The notes beneath the pieces are model-generated. The model made no database searches and was not told where the DNA came from. It saw only the letters and a program-made list of their open reading frames with translations. Position numbers and translations under genes: made by a program. From Kiritimatiellota bacterium (GTDB lineage: Bacteria > Verrucomicrobiota > Kiritimatiellia > JAAZAB01), in assembly GCA_026398415.1 (NCBI GenBank), contig JAPLSY010000086.1, positions 62,001 to 126,000 on the forward strand: 64,000 bases of DNA, read 5' to 3'. This document shows positions 15,307-24,749 of the stretch, piece after piece; within the stretch, counting starts at the first letter, position 1, and every line of letters begins with the position of its first letter.

Positions 15307-16797
15307 TCAGATCTCTACTTCCTCGATTCGGACGATGCCTTCGCGGGTGAGAATCAGGCGGTAGCGGAAATAGGTGGGCGAGCCGTCTCGGCCCTGTTCG
15401 GAGAGGCCGACGATCAGATTGATGTGATAGACGCGCTGGGCCGGCACATTCTCAATCGTGTCGCCGTTAAGCCGGTGCAGGGTGCTGACCGGATCGTCCA
15501 TGTTGTCCAACCAGGCGTCGAGCTTGAACCGCATGATGTCCGCCAGGGCCTCCAGCCGCCGGTGACTGCTCATAAACCGGGCGCTGTCGATATACACGTC
15601 CTTGTGAAAATGAATCACGTTTTCCGACGGGATCATGGCCGTGATCGGATTGCCTTGCAGGCGGCGGAGTTGCCGGATCACCTCGGGCACGTCGCCGGGC
15701 GCGCAAAAGCGCACGCGTGCCCGGGTCACGCCAACCTTGACGTTGTTGGCCGGGTCAATCAGATCGTTGATCTGGTCGGCCACCAGTTTGGGAAGACAGG
15801 CGATCATCGCGTTGCGCATGATCTCCTTGATGCGGTCCTTGACGATATAAGCCACGATGATCATGACTGCCCAAGGAAGGCTGTAATCCGCGAAAAGGCG
15901 GGAGGCGAAAAAAGTGACCAGCACGGCGAACCCCATGGCCGCGCCCGCCGCCACGCCCATGAAGATTTGCGCGAACCGCGTCAGGGTGTTGGCCGGATCG
16001 CAAGTCATGAACATGAAGGCCTCCATCCATTTCTTCAATTGGCCGTCGCGATACAAATAATATTCGTTGGCGGTCGGGGCGGACGAGTCCGCCACAATGG
16101 GATAATGGTGGTCTTGGCGGTGCTGTTGTTCCCGTTCCAGCCGTTCCCGCACGGCCGTTGCCGCCGTCGCCAGTCCGGGCGATTGACGGAACAACTCGTA
16201 AAGGTGCATGAATGTTTTTTCGGTCGTCAGGCTGATGGACTCGTCGGCCCAATCCAGCGCCAGGCGGCTGTCCGCGTGCAAGCGCGGATCCATGAACAGC
16301 GGGCGGAGCGAGTGGAACCGGATCAGGAAGATATCTACGTCATGGAGGAAAGGCGTCAGACTTTCCAGGACGTCTTCCGTGTACGCGCCGGATTTGAGCA
16401 TGGACATCAACACGTGGCGGGTCTCGCCAAGTTGGTTGTGGTACATGCTGCTGAGCCCGCGCAATTCATGGAGCATGGCTTTTTCGCTGATGTCGCGCGC
16501 CATGGAGGCGTCCTTGAGCATGTCAAAGATGCGTGTCAGCGGGCTCAGTTCGCAGGCGGGGTCGGCCAGTTTGGCCAGTGAAATCAGGGCCGCCTCGTAT
16601 CGCGTGTAGGATCGCATGTCCCGGAGAAAGCGGGCGGTGCCGTACCGATCCTGGGTGATGCCGAGCTGATACGGATTGAACATGTACAGGTCGATCTCGT
16701 AGCGCTTGCGCTTCTCGCTGCGCGACAACGGATACACCACCTGCAGTTCCAGTTGACGGTTCCCGTGGCTCGTGATTCGGCTTTTGTATTTAATCAT
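15307..16797 (-). CDS. Unknown protein with two central-to-C-terminal membrane helices
   Basis: A 496-residue protein not recognised by sequence. Residues 1-270 are soluble and mainly helical; two hydrophobic helices lie at about 277-300 and 306-320, followed by a basic cytoplasmic-looking segment (KDRIKEIMRN) and a mixed alpha/beta C-terminal region. No signal peptide. ATG 16797 is preferred over earlier in-frame starts, which would extend into the intergenic region after corA. It follows the CorA-family gene by 53 bases on the same strand, so a link with ion transport is possible but not shown. Confidence 0.6.
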   Translation of the reverse strand: MIKYKSRITSHGNRQLELQVVYPLSRSEKRKRYEIDLYMFNPYQLGITQDRYGTARFLRDMRSYTRYEAALISLAKLADPACELSPLTRIFDMLKDASMARDISEKAMLHELRGLSSMYHNQLGETRHVLMSMLKSGAYTEDVLESLTPFLHDVDIFLIRFHSLRPLFMDPRLHADSRLALDWADESISLTTEKTFMHLYELFRQSPGLATAATAVRERLEREQQHRQDHHYPIVADSSAPTANEYYLYRDGQLKKWMEAFMFMTCDPANTLTRFAQIFMGVAAGAAMGFAVLVTFFASRLFADYSLPWAVMIIVAYIVKDRIKEIMRNAMIACLPKLVADQINDLIDPANNVKVGVTRARVRFCAPGDVPEVIRQLRRLQGNPITAMIPSENVIHFHKDVYIDSARFMSSHRRLEALADIMRFKLDAWLDNMDDPVSTLHRLNGDTIENVPAQRVYHINLIVGLSEQGRDGSPTYFRYRLILTREGIVRIEEVEI

Positions 16798-16850
16798 AAT
16801 CAACTTAAAAAAGGATGGACGCCCCCTGTCGATGGAAATCCTTGACGTGA

Positions 16851-17792
16851 TCAGGAGCGGGACTGCGAGTGACGGTCGCTCTTGCGTTTCCACAGGAACA
16901 GGAAGATGAGCACCGAGGTAATCGCCAGGCACATAATGATCCAGAAATAAATGGGGCTGCGTTCGTTGAGCGGAATCTCCACGTTCATGGAAAAGATGCT
17001 GACCACCAGCGTCGGCATCATGATGCCGATCGTAATGATGTTCAGGGTCTTCATCAGCACGTTAATGTTGTTGCTGACGATGGAGGCCCGGGCGTCCATC
17101 AGGCTGGCCAGAATGCTGGAATAAATTTCAGCCTGGCGTGCGCACTGTTTGCTTTCGATGGTAATATCGTCGATCAATTCCAGGTTTTCCGGGGTCATGC
17201 CCAATTTGGCGGCGCAATTCTTTATTTTTTCGATCAGCATGGAATTGCTGTTGATGGCGGCCAGGTAATAGACCAGGCTTTTTTCCAGGGTGAACAGGTT
17301 GAGCAGGTACTTGTTTTCCATGGCGGTATTGATTTTCTGCTCCAGCGAGTCGGTGATCATGTTGATCACTTTTAAGTGCTCCATGAAGTGGTAAATCGTG
17401 CGCCCGACCAGCCGCAGGGCCACGTCCAAAAGCGAGGTGACCCGTGTAAACAGTTTGCCCGTGAAAAGCTGGATATCGTCGTTCAACAGCACGATCAGGC
17501 GATCCTTGAACAAAAACACTCCCATGGAAGCGACCTTGAACAGGAAGTGGTCCTTGGAGGAGTAGTTTTTCGGACGCTTGAAAATCATGGCCACATGATC
17601 CGGCTCAAATTCCAGCCGCGAGATTTCGTCGGGATCGAGGGTCGAATTAAGCGTGTGTTCGTCGAGCTTGTAATCTTCCAGCAGGTGTTTTTTTTCGGCT
17701 TCATCCGGGTTGATATAGACGATGATCTGCCCTTGCTGGCCTTCCCCGGTTTCGACGACGGTGTTGTCAATGATTTGATAGCGCTTGACCAT
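16851..17792 (-). CDS. corA: CorA-family divalent metal ion transporter
   Basis: A 313-residue protein with a large N-terminal cytoplasmic funnel domain and two C-terminal membrane helices separated by a short loop, the CorA architecture for Mg2+, Co2+ or related ions. The helix-1 end reads IMMPTLVVSIFSMNVEIPL: the selectivity signature GMN is changed to SMN (residues 268-270). The basic tail WKRKSDRHSQSRS also fits CorA. AAAGGATATTC precedes ATG 17792. The G-to-S change may alter the pore, so the ion carried is uncertain. Confidence 0.85.
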   Translation of the reverse strand: MVKRYQIIDNTVVETGEGQQGQIIVYINPDEAEKKHLLEDYKLDEHTLNSTLDPDEISRLEFEPDHVAMIFKRPKNYSSKDHFLFKVASMGVFLFKDRLIVLLNDDIQLFTGKLFTRVTSLLDVALRLVGRTIYHFMEHLKVINMITDSLEQKINTAMENKYLLNLFTLEKSLVYYLAAINSNSMLIEKIKNCAAKLGMTPENLELIDDITIESKQCARQAEIYSSILASLMDARASIVSNNINVLMKTLNIITIGIMMPTLVVSIFSMNVEIPLNERSPIYFWIIMCLAITSVLIFLFLWKRKSDRHSQSRS

Positions 17793-17943
17793 GCGAATAT
17801 CCTTTTTTAACGGAATGAATTCGGGTATATGCTAACAGCTGTTGGGTAAAGCGCAAGATATTTCAATTCAAACGGGGCCTGTTGGCAAAAATATTTCATC
17901 GGCGCGTAATTCTGAAATCGCGATCAATAAGGAGGAAAGTCAA

Positions 17944-18603
17944 ATGCAAAAGATGACTCGGTTAGTCGCAGGGGTTGTGTTCGTCGTGATCGGGTGGGGG
18001 TTGGTCGCGGCCGCGGCCGAGCCGCTCAAGCCGGTGGTGTTGCCTGCACCGCAGCTGGACAAGGGCCGGCCGCTGATGCAGGTGCTCAAGGACCGGCAGT
18101 CGCGTCGCGACATCAGCCCGGATAAAAAACTGTCACTCCAGGAACTGTCCGACCTCCTGTGGGCCGCCTGCGGCATCAACCGGCCGGATTCCGGCAAGCG
18201 CACGGCGCCCACGGCTTCCAATAGCCAGGAAATTGATATTTATGTGGCCACCGCTGAGGGCCTGTTTCTGTATGAAGTCAAGGGGCATAAACTGGATCCT
18301 GTCCTTCAGGAAGACGTGCGCCAAGCGGCCGGGAAACAAGCCTTTGTACAGACGGCGCCGGTGGTGCTCATCTTTGTTGCGGACGAGGCGCGCATGGGGC
18401 GCAGATCCGAGAGCGATAAGGCCTTTTATTCGGCCACGGACACGGGGTTTGTCAGCCAGAATGTTTACCTTTACTGTGCGTCGGAAGGCCTGGCTACGGT
18501 GGTGATCGGGATGGTGGATAAACCCAAGCTGGCCGCCAAAATGAAATTACGACCGGAACAGAAGGTTATCCTGACTCAGCCCGTGGGCTATTCCGCGAAA
18601 TGA
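17944..18603 (+). CDS. Exported nitroreductase/SagB-fold protein
   Basis: A 219-residue protein with a signal peptide (cleavage after about AAAAEP, residue 25) and a single nitroreductase-like domain: RQSRRDISPDKKLSLQELSDLLWAACG, later AFYSATDTGFVSQNVYLYCASEGL and VVIGMVDKPKLAAKM. This matches SagB-type FMN oxidoreductases, but export to the periplasm is unusual for a flavin enzyme of this fold; some bacterial members are lipoproteins or secreted. AAGGAGGAAAG lies 7 bases before ATG 17944. An AraC regulator gene starts directly after its stop. Substrate unknown. Confidence 0.78.
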   Translation: MQKMTRLVAGVVFVVIGWGLVAAAAEPLKPVVLPAPQLDKGRPLMQVLKDRQSRRDISPDKKLSLQELSDLLWAACGINRPDSGKRTAPTASNSQEIDIYVATAEGLFLYEVKGHKLDPVLQEDVRQAAGKQAFVQTAPVVLIFVADEARMGRRSESDKAFYSATDTGFVSQNVYLYCASEGLATVVIGMVDKPKLAAKMKLRPEQKVILTQPVGYSAK

Positions 18604-19536
18604 ATGCCGGGACAGTCCGTCCGCGGCTTGCGGCAACCAGGAATGAAAAATTCCAACATGTCACCAAAAAACCGCACCGCATCTGAAACGGGAACGATCC
18701 GCAATTTAACGCGGCCATCCGTTGTCCGTCCCGTGTTTGAACGCACGGAGATTACGGAATGGAAGGGACCATGCGTGATTCCACGGCACCAGCACGTGAA
18801 CTATGAAGTCATTTTTGTGGATCGGGGTCTTTATGGATGCCGTCATAACGGGGTTGATTTGACGCTGGGCAAGAACGGATTGCTTATCGTCAAGCCCGGC
18901 GACTGGCACACCGATATTTTTAACGGGAAATATCTTCGTTACTTTGGGCTGGGATTCAGTCTCAACACCGCGCCGGGTATGCCGACATCTATTTTTCGCG
19001 ACGGCACTTCGGTGGATAGGCAACACTTCATTGCCCGCCGGGCGGATTTCCTGCCCCTGATCGAGCAGATCAGGCAAGAATCGCGGATTGGCGATTTTGT
19101 ATCGGCGCATATTCAGGACGCGCTGGTGCTGGAATTCTTCTATCGCATGATCCGGGCGATTCCCCGCGATATCCTTGCGGACTGTTACGCGGCGACCTCG
19201 CACGAAGCATCTTTCTCGGCGAGCCTGTTTTCGGTCATCAACGAACAACTGACCCGGAAATTGAACGTCGGCGAACTGGCTGCGACGCTTGGTGTCAGCG
19301 AGAGTTCCCTGGCGCATAAGTGCCGCAAAATATTGCATTGCTCGCCCGCGCGCCTCTTCCAGCTGGTCAAGATGAAGCGCGCGATGCAGATGTTGAAGTC
19401 CACGGATATGTTGGTCAAGGAAGTGAGCGACTATCTGGGTTTTGAGAATCAATTCCATTTCTCCCGGGCTTTCAAGAAAACGTTCGGGAAAGCGCCTTCA
19501 AGTATCAAAAACGATACTGTGCCATCCCCCATTTGA
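18604..19536 (+). CDS. AraC-family transcriptional regulator
   Basis: About 310 residues: an N-terminal cupin sugar-sensing domain (HVNYEVIFVDRGLYGCRHNG, then LLIVKPGDWHTDIF) and a C-terminal double helix-turn-helix (KLNVGELAATLGVSESSLAH, then KEVSDYLGFENQFHFSRAFK) with the family signature. The exact start is unclear: ATG 18604 touches the previous stop, while ATG 18643 and 18658 are also possible and none has a clean ribosome site. It precedes the sialidase/mannosidase gene run and is the obvious candidate regulator of that run, activated by a released sugar; this is inference. Confidence 0.88.
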   Translation: MPGQSVRGLRQPGMKNSNMSPKNRTASETGTIRNLTRPSVVRPVFERTEITEWKGPCVIPRHQHVNYEVIFVDRGLYGCRHNGVDLTLGKNGLLIVKPGDWHTDIFNGKYLRYFGLGFSLNTAPGMPTSIFRDGTSVDRQHFIARRADFLPLIEQIRQESRIGDFVSAHIQDALVLEFFYRMIRAIPRDILADCYAATSHEASFSASLFSVINEQLTRKLNVGELAATLGVSESSLAHKCRKILHCSPARLFQLVKMKRAMQMLKSTDMLVKEVSDYLGFENQFHFSRAFKKTFGKAPSSIKNDTVPSPI

Positions 19537-19694
19537 GCCGCAATTTGCAGGATTTGGCAAATGATTTGCAGGCATTGGTATTCCGTTTTCCGCCCCCCTG
19601 TTATACTTTAGCTCCGCCGGAGGCTTTGCCGGGGCGAGAGACTATGACGGACAGATCGGATAGCTAAATAGATACCATAAAATGGAGGTAACGC

Positions 19695-21428
19695 ATGAGT
19701 TGGCAAAGGATGGGTGGAAGTGTGGGCTTTTTCTCGGTCTTTTTGGGATTTTTGTTCTTCCCCGCCCTGTCTTCACTTCGGGCGGAAGAAGGCGGCTGGA
19801 CATATCTTACCGATGGCAAATCGGCACCGACCGGAACCGCCTGGGAAGGAGAGCAATCCTTTGTCACAGTTGCCATAACCAGCGAAGGCCTGAGAATTTC
19901 CCCCCCTTCGATCAAGGGCGGCAGCGGATGTTCCTACGGTGTCGCCTGGGGCGCCTCGACCAATTATGCGAGCGTGGTGGAGGCAAAATTAAAGCTCATT
20001 TCCGGCTCGGCCGATTCCGGCAATAGTCTCGGGCTGGCCAACGGAACGTATAAGCTCGTTTTCACTTTCTTTCCGGACCGGATCGAACTTGACCAACCCA
20101 AGCAGGTTGTGCCCTTCAACACTGCGGATGGGTTTCACGTTTACCGGGTGGAATTGAAAAACAAAGATTTTAGATTTTCGGCCGACGGCAAGCTTCTGCT
20201 GGACGGCCAGGGCCTGATAACCGGAACGGAAAAAGTATATGATAACCGTGATATGCTTAGTTTCGGCGCCGGTTCTTCCAAAGATGCCGCCGAGGGTATC
20301 TGGCAGTTTGTTCGCTATAAACACTCAGGGACAAACATGCCACCTTCCAAGACCGGGGTTCTGCAAACACCGCAAGGGGAAAACATTCAACAGGCCACGA
20401 TCGGGATTCTCCAAACACCGCACTTGGCAATAACCGTGGGACGGACGGTTTCGATTGTTCCTCCGGCCGAAAAACCGGAATCCTCGTTCCCTTTCTTTCA
20501 GTACAGAGACGGACGGATTGCGGTTAAGAATTACTGGTCTAAAGACGGCGGCGAGACCTGGGAGAAAGGCGGAGGCAGTCCGGGGGTAGGCGCCGTGGAA
20601 CTTCCCGACGGAACGGTTCTCACTATCGGTTGGAGGGCCGTTTACAGCGGGAAGCAAGGGGAGTACAAAACAACCATCTCCCGGACGACACCGGACGGGA
20701 AGACCGTGACCGAAGACGCCAAGGCGTTCATTCCGGACGGTGCGGAAAGCGGGGTAGATGACGAGGGTGTATCCCACGATTCTGCCGGTGTCTTTGACCA
20801 CGGCACCATCCTTCTTGCCGACGGCAGTCTCCTTTCCGTAATGTACGGGGGGTTCAGAGATGATAAAGTGCAGGATCCAACCACTAATTTTAAATGTTGC
20901 AAGACACGCTGCTGGGCCATGCGTTCTACCGACCAGGGGAAAACCTGGAATTATCTTTCCACGATTGCCTATGACCCCAGCCCCGGTCCGGAAAGCCCCT
21001 GCGAACCAGCCCTGCTTAAACTTCCCAACGGCGATATTCTGTGTTTCATGCGAACCACCAGCTGTAAGGGATATGAACCGCTTTACCTGTCCCGTTCCAC
21101 CGACCAGGGCAAGACCTGGGGCAAGCGTGAACCCATCGCGGACCGGGGCGTCTGGCCCAATGCCTGCCGCAGCGAAAGCGGGATCCTGGCGGTTACTTAC
21201 GGCCGGCCGTTCCAGTGGCTGGCCTTCAGCGCCGATGACGGCAAGACCTGGGAGGGGCATCACTGCTTTTACAGTCCAAACAAATTTATTCAGTGGTACA
21301 ATTACGTGGCCACGGTCGGAAAAGATAAATTTCTGGCAATCTATCAGCGGGACGGCGAAAAGGACCCGAAGACCGGAGAGATCATAACAGAAATAGTCGG
21401 AACTTTCTTTACGGTCAAGCGGCGCTGA
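19695..21428 (+). CDS. Secreted BNR-repeat sialidase-like protein
   Basis: A 577-residue protein with a signal peptide (about 1-30, ending SSLRAEE). Its N-terminal part (35-210) resembles a jelly-roll sugar-binding or LamG-like domain. The C-terminal part has Asp-box repeats: SKDGGETW near 282, STDQGKTW near 411, STDQGKTW near 468 and SADDGKTW near 512, the hallmark of six-bladed sialidase-type propellers. It probably binds or cleaves acidic or neutral sugars outside the cell. Catalytic residues of true GH33 cannot be assigned with confidence. TGGAGGTAA lies just before ATG 19695; the next gene uses the same leader. Confidence 0.78.
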   Translation: MSWQRMGGSVGFFSVFLGFLFFPALSSLRAEEGGWTYLTDGKSAPTGTAWEGEQSFVTVAITSEGLRISPPSIKGGSGCSYGVAWGASTNYASVVEAKLKLISGSADSGNSLGLANGTYKLVFTFFPDRIELDQPKQVVPFNTADGFHVYRVELKNKDFRFSADGKLLLDGQGLITGTEKVYDNRDMLSFGAGSSKDAAEGIWQFVRYKHSGTNMPPSKTGVLQTPQGENIQQATIGILQTPHLAITVGRTVSIVPPAEKPESSFPFFQYRDGRIAVKNYWSKDGGETWEKGGGSPGVGAVELPDGTVLTIGWRAVYSGKQGEYKTTISRTTPDGKTVTEDAKAFIPDGAESGVDDEGVSHDSAGVFDHGTILLADGSLLSVMYGGFRDDKVQDPTTNFKCCKTRCWAMRSTDQGKTWNYLSTIAYDPSPGPESPCEPALLKLPNGDILCFMRTTSCKGYEPLYLSRSTDQGKTWGKREPIADRGVWPNACRSESGILAVTYGRPFQWLAFSADDGKTWEGHHCFYSPNKFIQWYNYVATVGKDKFLAIYQRDGEKDPKTGEIITEIVGTFFTVKRR

Positions 21429-21481
21429 CGCGTTATATTATTCAGTTCCGGGGTTGAAAAACAAAGTGGAGGTAACAGTAT

Positions 21482-23251
21482 ATGTTCAAGTTCTTGACAT
21501 ATATGGGAGCGGGTATGTGTGTTTTGGGTTTCTCGGCTTCGTCGAACGTTCGGGCGGCGGAGCCTATCGTGATATCCGATATGGGCCTGTGCACTCCTAA
21601 ATCCCTGCTGGCGTCCGAGGAGGCCAAGGGCAAATGGCGTCTAATACCCTACGAAGCCGACGGAGTTACCGGCAAGATGATCTGCGCCGCATCGTACATC
21701 ACGGTTCCTGAGATAAACCTCCCGCTGAAGGTCGCGGGCTGGTATTCGGTGTATGTGGGATACTGGAACCCATACTATGCGTATGATGGCGGTGTAACCG
21801 TCAAGGCCAGGTTGAGCGGTGACAAGGCTTTTTTCAGATTCAGGGAGGATGATGTGTGCCGCGGCTTTGGCGCCGAGTATATTTGCGAGGTCTTTTTCAA
21901 GCACGCCGACCTCACCGGCGAAGACTTGATCATTGGTAAAGTCAATGGACCGTTGGCTCAGAAGTGCTATGTGGCCTACGTCAAACTCGTGCCTTTGACC
22001 CCCGCGCAGGTGGAGGAGATCAAGGCGGACCGGGCCAGGAAAGATACCAGGTCGCTTGTGGCCACCATTGACGGCATGTCCTATTTCTGGAGTAATGAGT
22101 ACCGAACCCGCGAGCAACTCCTCGAACTGGTGGAGCGGTACAGGTATTCGGACGTAGGCAAGGTCCTCCTTGCCGTGAACAGCGGAGATATTGTCTGGTA
22201 TCCGGGCTCCAAACTCGGGCGCATGTTCTCAGGCGAGGACAGTCGAACGCGTTTGGTGGATGCCGCCCAGAGCATGCCCAGCCCGTACGTCCGGTCCGAG
22301 AAGGTCATGCGCGACTCGTTGCGGGACTTGGCATCGAGGAAAGTCGACGTTCAGAATACAATCGCGGAGCATACTCATTCAATGGGGTTGAAGTTCGATG
22401 TTATGTTCCGTCTGGGAATGAGCGGCCATCTGCCCCCCTGTATGAGTGATAAGTCATTTGTTGTCCTGCATCCGGAGTTCAGGCAGGTGACGAAAGACGG
22501 CACAGCGGTTGAGAAGGCGAGTTATGCCTTTCCCGAAGTCAGAGAATTCATGCTGGGTTTGATCCGCGAGGCAACGGAGCGTTTCGATGCGGACGGCATC
22601 AACCTCTGCTTTACGAGGGGGCCTCACTTTTTGTTGTATGAGCAGCCCGTAGTTGAGACGTTCCGAGCGAAGTATGGCGAAGATGCCCGCGCCGTGGACC
22701 CAGCCGACCCGCGACTGTCGGCGGTGAAGGTCGGGTTTATGACGGATTTCGTGAGTCAGGCAAGGCGAGCCCTCGACGAAGTTGGGAAAAAGAAGGGCCG
22801 TCGGCTGGAGCTTTCGGTCTGGGTGTGGCCGAGCAACAAAAACGTCTGGCTGGGCAAGACCCCCGTGGAGGAAGGTCTGGACGTCAAGGCGTGGATTCAA
22901 AAGGGCCTTTTGGACAGCGTCATCTGCCAGGAGGGAATTGACCAGGAGTACATCCGACTTGGGCGTGAAAAGAACTGCAAATTCATTTACTTCTCCGGTT
23001 ACCGCGGCGAGCAGGCCATGAGCCCTAAGAACGTCCGCGCCGGGCACGAGGCTGGCGTAGACGGGTTCGCCTACTGGGACATGGACAGCGTCACGGATAA
23101 TCCAGCCACATGGGAATGGCTGAGCCGAATCGGCCATGTGGACGAGATGAAGCAGTTCAAAGACAAGAAGCCGGCGTTGATCCAGCTCCGCACCATCGGC
23201 GGGTACGATTGCATGCAGGGGTTGGAAGCAGCAGTTTATTCAGGGGGCTAG
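21482..23251 (+). CDS. Secreted GHL10-like TIM-barrel glycosidase candidate
   Basis: A 589-residue protein with a signal peptide (to about NVRAAEP), a beta-rich N-terminal domain (30-170) and a predicted barrel. Segments such as HPEFRQVTKDG, FPEVREFMLGLIREATERFD and DGINLCFTRGP resemble the glycosyl-hydrolase-like 10 (GHL10) family, where a DGI strand carries active-site residues. Further signs are RRLELSVWVWP and GVDGFAYWDMDS. RBS TGGAGGTAA precedes ATG 21482, 53 bases after the previous stop. No member of this branch is characterised to my knowledge, so the substrate is open. Confidence 0.6.
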   Translation: MFKFLTYMGAGMCVLGFSASSNVRAAEPIVISDMGLCTPKSLLASEEAKGKWRLIPYEADGVTGKMICAASYITVPEINLPLKVAGWYSVYVGYWNPYYAYDGGVTVKARLSGDKAFFRFREDDVCRGFGAEYICEVFFKHADLTGEDLIIGKVNGPLAQKCYVAYVKLVPLTPAQVEEIKADRARKDTRSLVATIDGMSYFWSNEYRTREQLLELVERYRYSDVGKVLLAVNSGDIVWYPGSKLGRMFSGEDSRTRLVDAAQSMPSPYVRSEKVMRDSLRDLASRKVDVQNTIAEHTHSMGLKFDVMFRLGMSGHLPPCMSDKSFVVLHPEFRQVTKDGTAVEKASYAFPEVREFMLGLIREATERFDADGINLCFTRGPHFLLYEQPVVETFRAKYGEDARAVDPADPRLSAVKVGFMTDFVSQARRALDEVGKKKGRRLELSVWVWPSNKNVWLGKTPVEEGLDVKAWIQKGLLDSVICQEGIDQEYIRLGREKNCKFIYFSGYRGEQAMSPKNVRAGHEAGVDGFAYWDMDSVTDNPATWEWLSRIGHVDEMKQFKDKKPALIQLRTIGGYDCMQGLEAAVYSGG

Positions 23252-23320
23252 CACGAACGTTTGGGCAGAACTTTCCCGGCCACGGACTCAGGATAAAACT
23301 ATGCCAAAGTGAGACGCACG

Positions 23321-24706
23321 ATGAAAACTCAATACTTGCAACGGATGTTGATCGGGTTGGGGCTGACGATGGCCCTGGCGGTGCCCTGGGCATCGGCGAT
23401 GAATTATTACGTGGTGACGTCGAGCCAGCAGCCGTCGCCGACCCCGCCGTGGACCAACTGGGGATGGGCGCACACCAACCTGATCGAAGTCGTTGCCGCC
23501 GCCCGTGCCGACGACACGGTGTACGTGACCAATAACGCCACCTATTGGCTCACGAATCAAATAACCGTCAGCTACGCCATTACGGTGCGGAGTTGGGGGC
23601 CGGGCGGAATCCTGGACCCGACCAATACGATCCTGAACGGCAACTATCCAAATACAACTAATCGGCATTTTACGCTTAACAAGTACGGGGCCACCGTAGC
23701 GGGCTTTACGCTCACAAAAGGGTGCGACAACTGGGCGCGCGGCGGGTCAATCTTGTTGCAAAATGGGATCGTGACGAACTGCACGATCGTGAGCAACTAT
23801 GCGTTTGCTGCGTATCCCTATGGGGGCGGCGGCGTGCATATGCAAGACTCTAGTGGCGGCGTATGGAATTGCACAATTAACGGCAACATAGCGTCAAACG
23901 CGGGTGGAGGAATTGGGATCAATTCCGGGGGACCTTGGCGGATTGCCAATTGCCTGATCTCCGGCAATAGCGCAATCGTACAAGGTTGCGGAATTTGGGC
24001 CAGTTCGCCAACCGCCGGTACGGTAATCAGCAATTGCTGGGTTGTATCCAATTACGTTGGCGGCAATGGCGGCGCCGGCATATATTTGAAAGGGGAATGC
24101 CATAATTCCTTTATCATGGGAAATACATGCGATCCAGCAAATTGGGGGGAAGGGGGTGGCATTCGTATGCAAAATGGCAGTCTTATCAGAAATTGTTTGA
24201 TTGCTAATAATATAGCGAAATATGCGGGTGGTATCGCTACTTATGATGTAACGTCAATTCAAAATTGCACGATCGTCAGTAATTATGCTAGTGACGGTTG
24301 GGGTGGAATCTATGTCGCCAGGACTAATGTTGCCGCGAAGATCGAAAACACCATAATATGGGGCAATAGCGCAAGCGGATCAGGCGCAACTTACTCGAAC
24401 TGGATCATAAGTGCTAATGTTGGCGCCGTGAGTACATTTTCCAACTGCTGCACCTCGCCGAACATTTATAATGCTTATGGTAATCTCACCGATGTCAATA
24501 CCATCACCAACGATCCGCGGCTTGTTTCCGTTACTGATTTCCGCCTGCAATCGTCTTCGCCCTGCATCAATGCCGGGGTCAATCGGGCTTGGATGGAGGG
24601 TGGGTGGGATGTTTACGGCAATCGGCGCATAGATAATTTCCGTAGAACCGTTGATGTCGGCGCCTACGAGTATCTCAGCAAAGGCACAGTGTTCGGCTTC
24701 CAGTAA
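23321..24706 (+). CDS. Secreted right-handed beta-helix protein
   Basis: A 461-residue exported protein: signal peptide MKTQYLQRMLIGLGLTMALA to about ASAMNYY, then many short repeats of the type NCTIVSNYA, GGGVHMQDSS, NCLISGNSA and NCTIVSNYAS, spaced as the coils of a parallel beta-helix (about 110-400). The C-terminal part, DPRLVSVTDFRLQSSSPCIN then VDVGAYEY, is the closing module common to such proteins in Kiritimatiellota and related groups. It may bind or cleave polysaccharide, or act in adhesion. No PEP-CTERM or type IX tail is seen. GTG 23309 is an alternative start. Confidence 0.75.
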   Translation: MKTQYLQRMLIGLGLTMALAVPWASAMNYYVVTSSQQPSPTPPWTNWGWAHTNLIEVVAAARADDTVYVTNNATYWLTNQITVSYAITVRSWGPGGILDPTNTILNGNYPNTTNRHFTLNKYGATVAGFTLTKGCDNWARGGSILLQNGIVTNCTIVSNYAFAAYPYGGGGVHMQDSSGGVWNCTINGNIASNAGGGIGINSGGPWRIANCLISGNSAIVQGCGIWASSPTAGTVISNCWVVSNYVGGNGGAGIYLKGECHNSFIMGNTCDPANWGEGGGIRMQNGSLIRNCLIANNIAKYAGGIATYDVTSIQNCTIVSNYASDGWGGIYVARTNVAAKIENTIIWGNSASGSGATYSNWIISANVGAVSTFSNCCTSPNIYNAYGNLTDVNTITNDPRLVSVTDFRLQSSSPCINAGVNRAWMEGGWDVYGNRRIDNFRRTVDVGAYEYLSKGTVFGFQ

Positions 24707-24749
24707 GGAATAGACGCCATGCGCATAGCAACGGGAGGAGTGCGAAAAA

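Noticed and set aside
15424..16581. Long plus-strand frame opposite the unknown membrane protein
   Set aside because: Rich in His/Arg/Gln/Gly as expected of an antisense shadow, with no ribosome site; the minus-strand frame has clear membrane helices and a neighbour on the same strand.
19570..19640. Promoter with TATACT box upstream of the sialidase-like gene
   Set aside because: The best -35 candidates have spacings of 15 or 21 bases, too poor to call.
20325..21263. Long minus-strand frame opposite the sialidase-like gene
   Set aside because: The plus-strand protein has four Asp-boxes and a signal peptide; the opposite frame has neither motif nor ribosome site.
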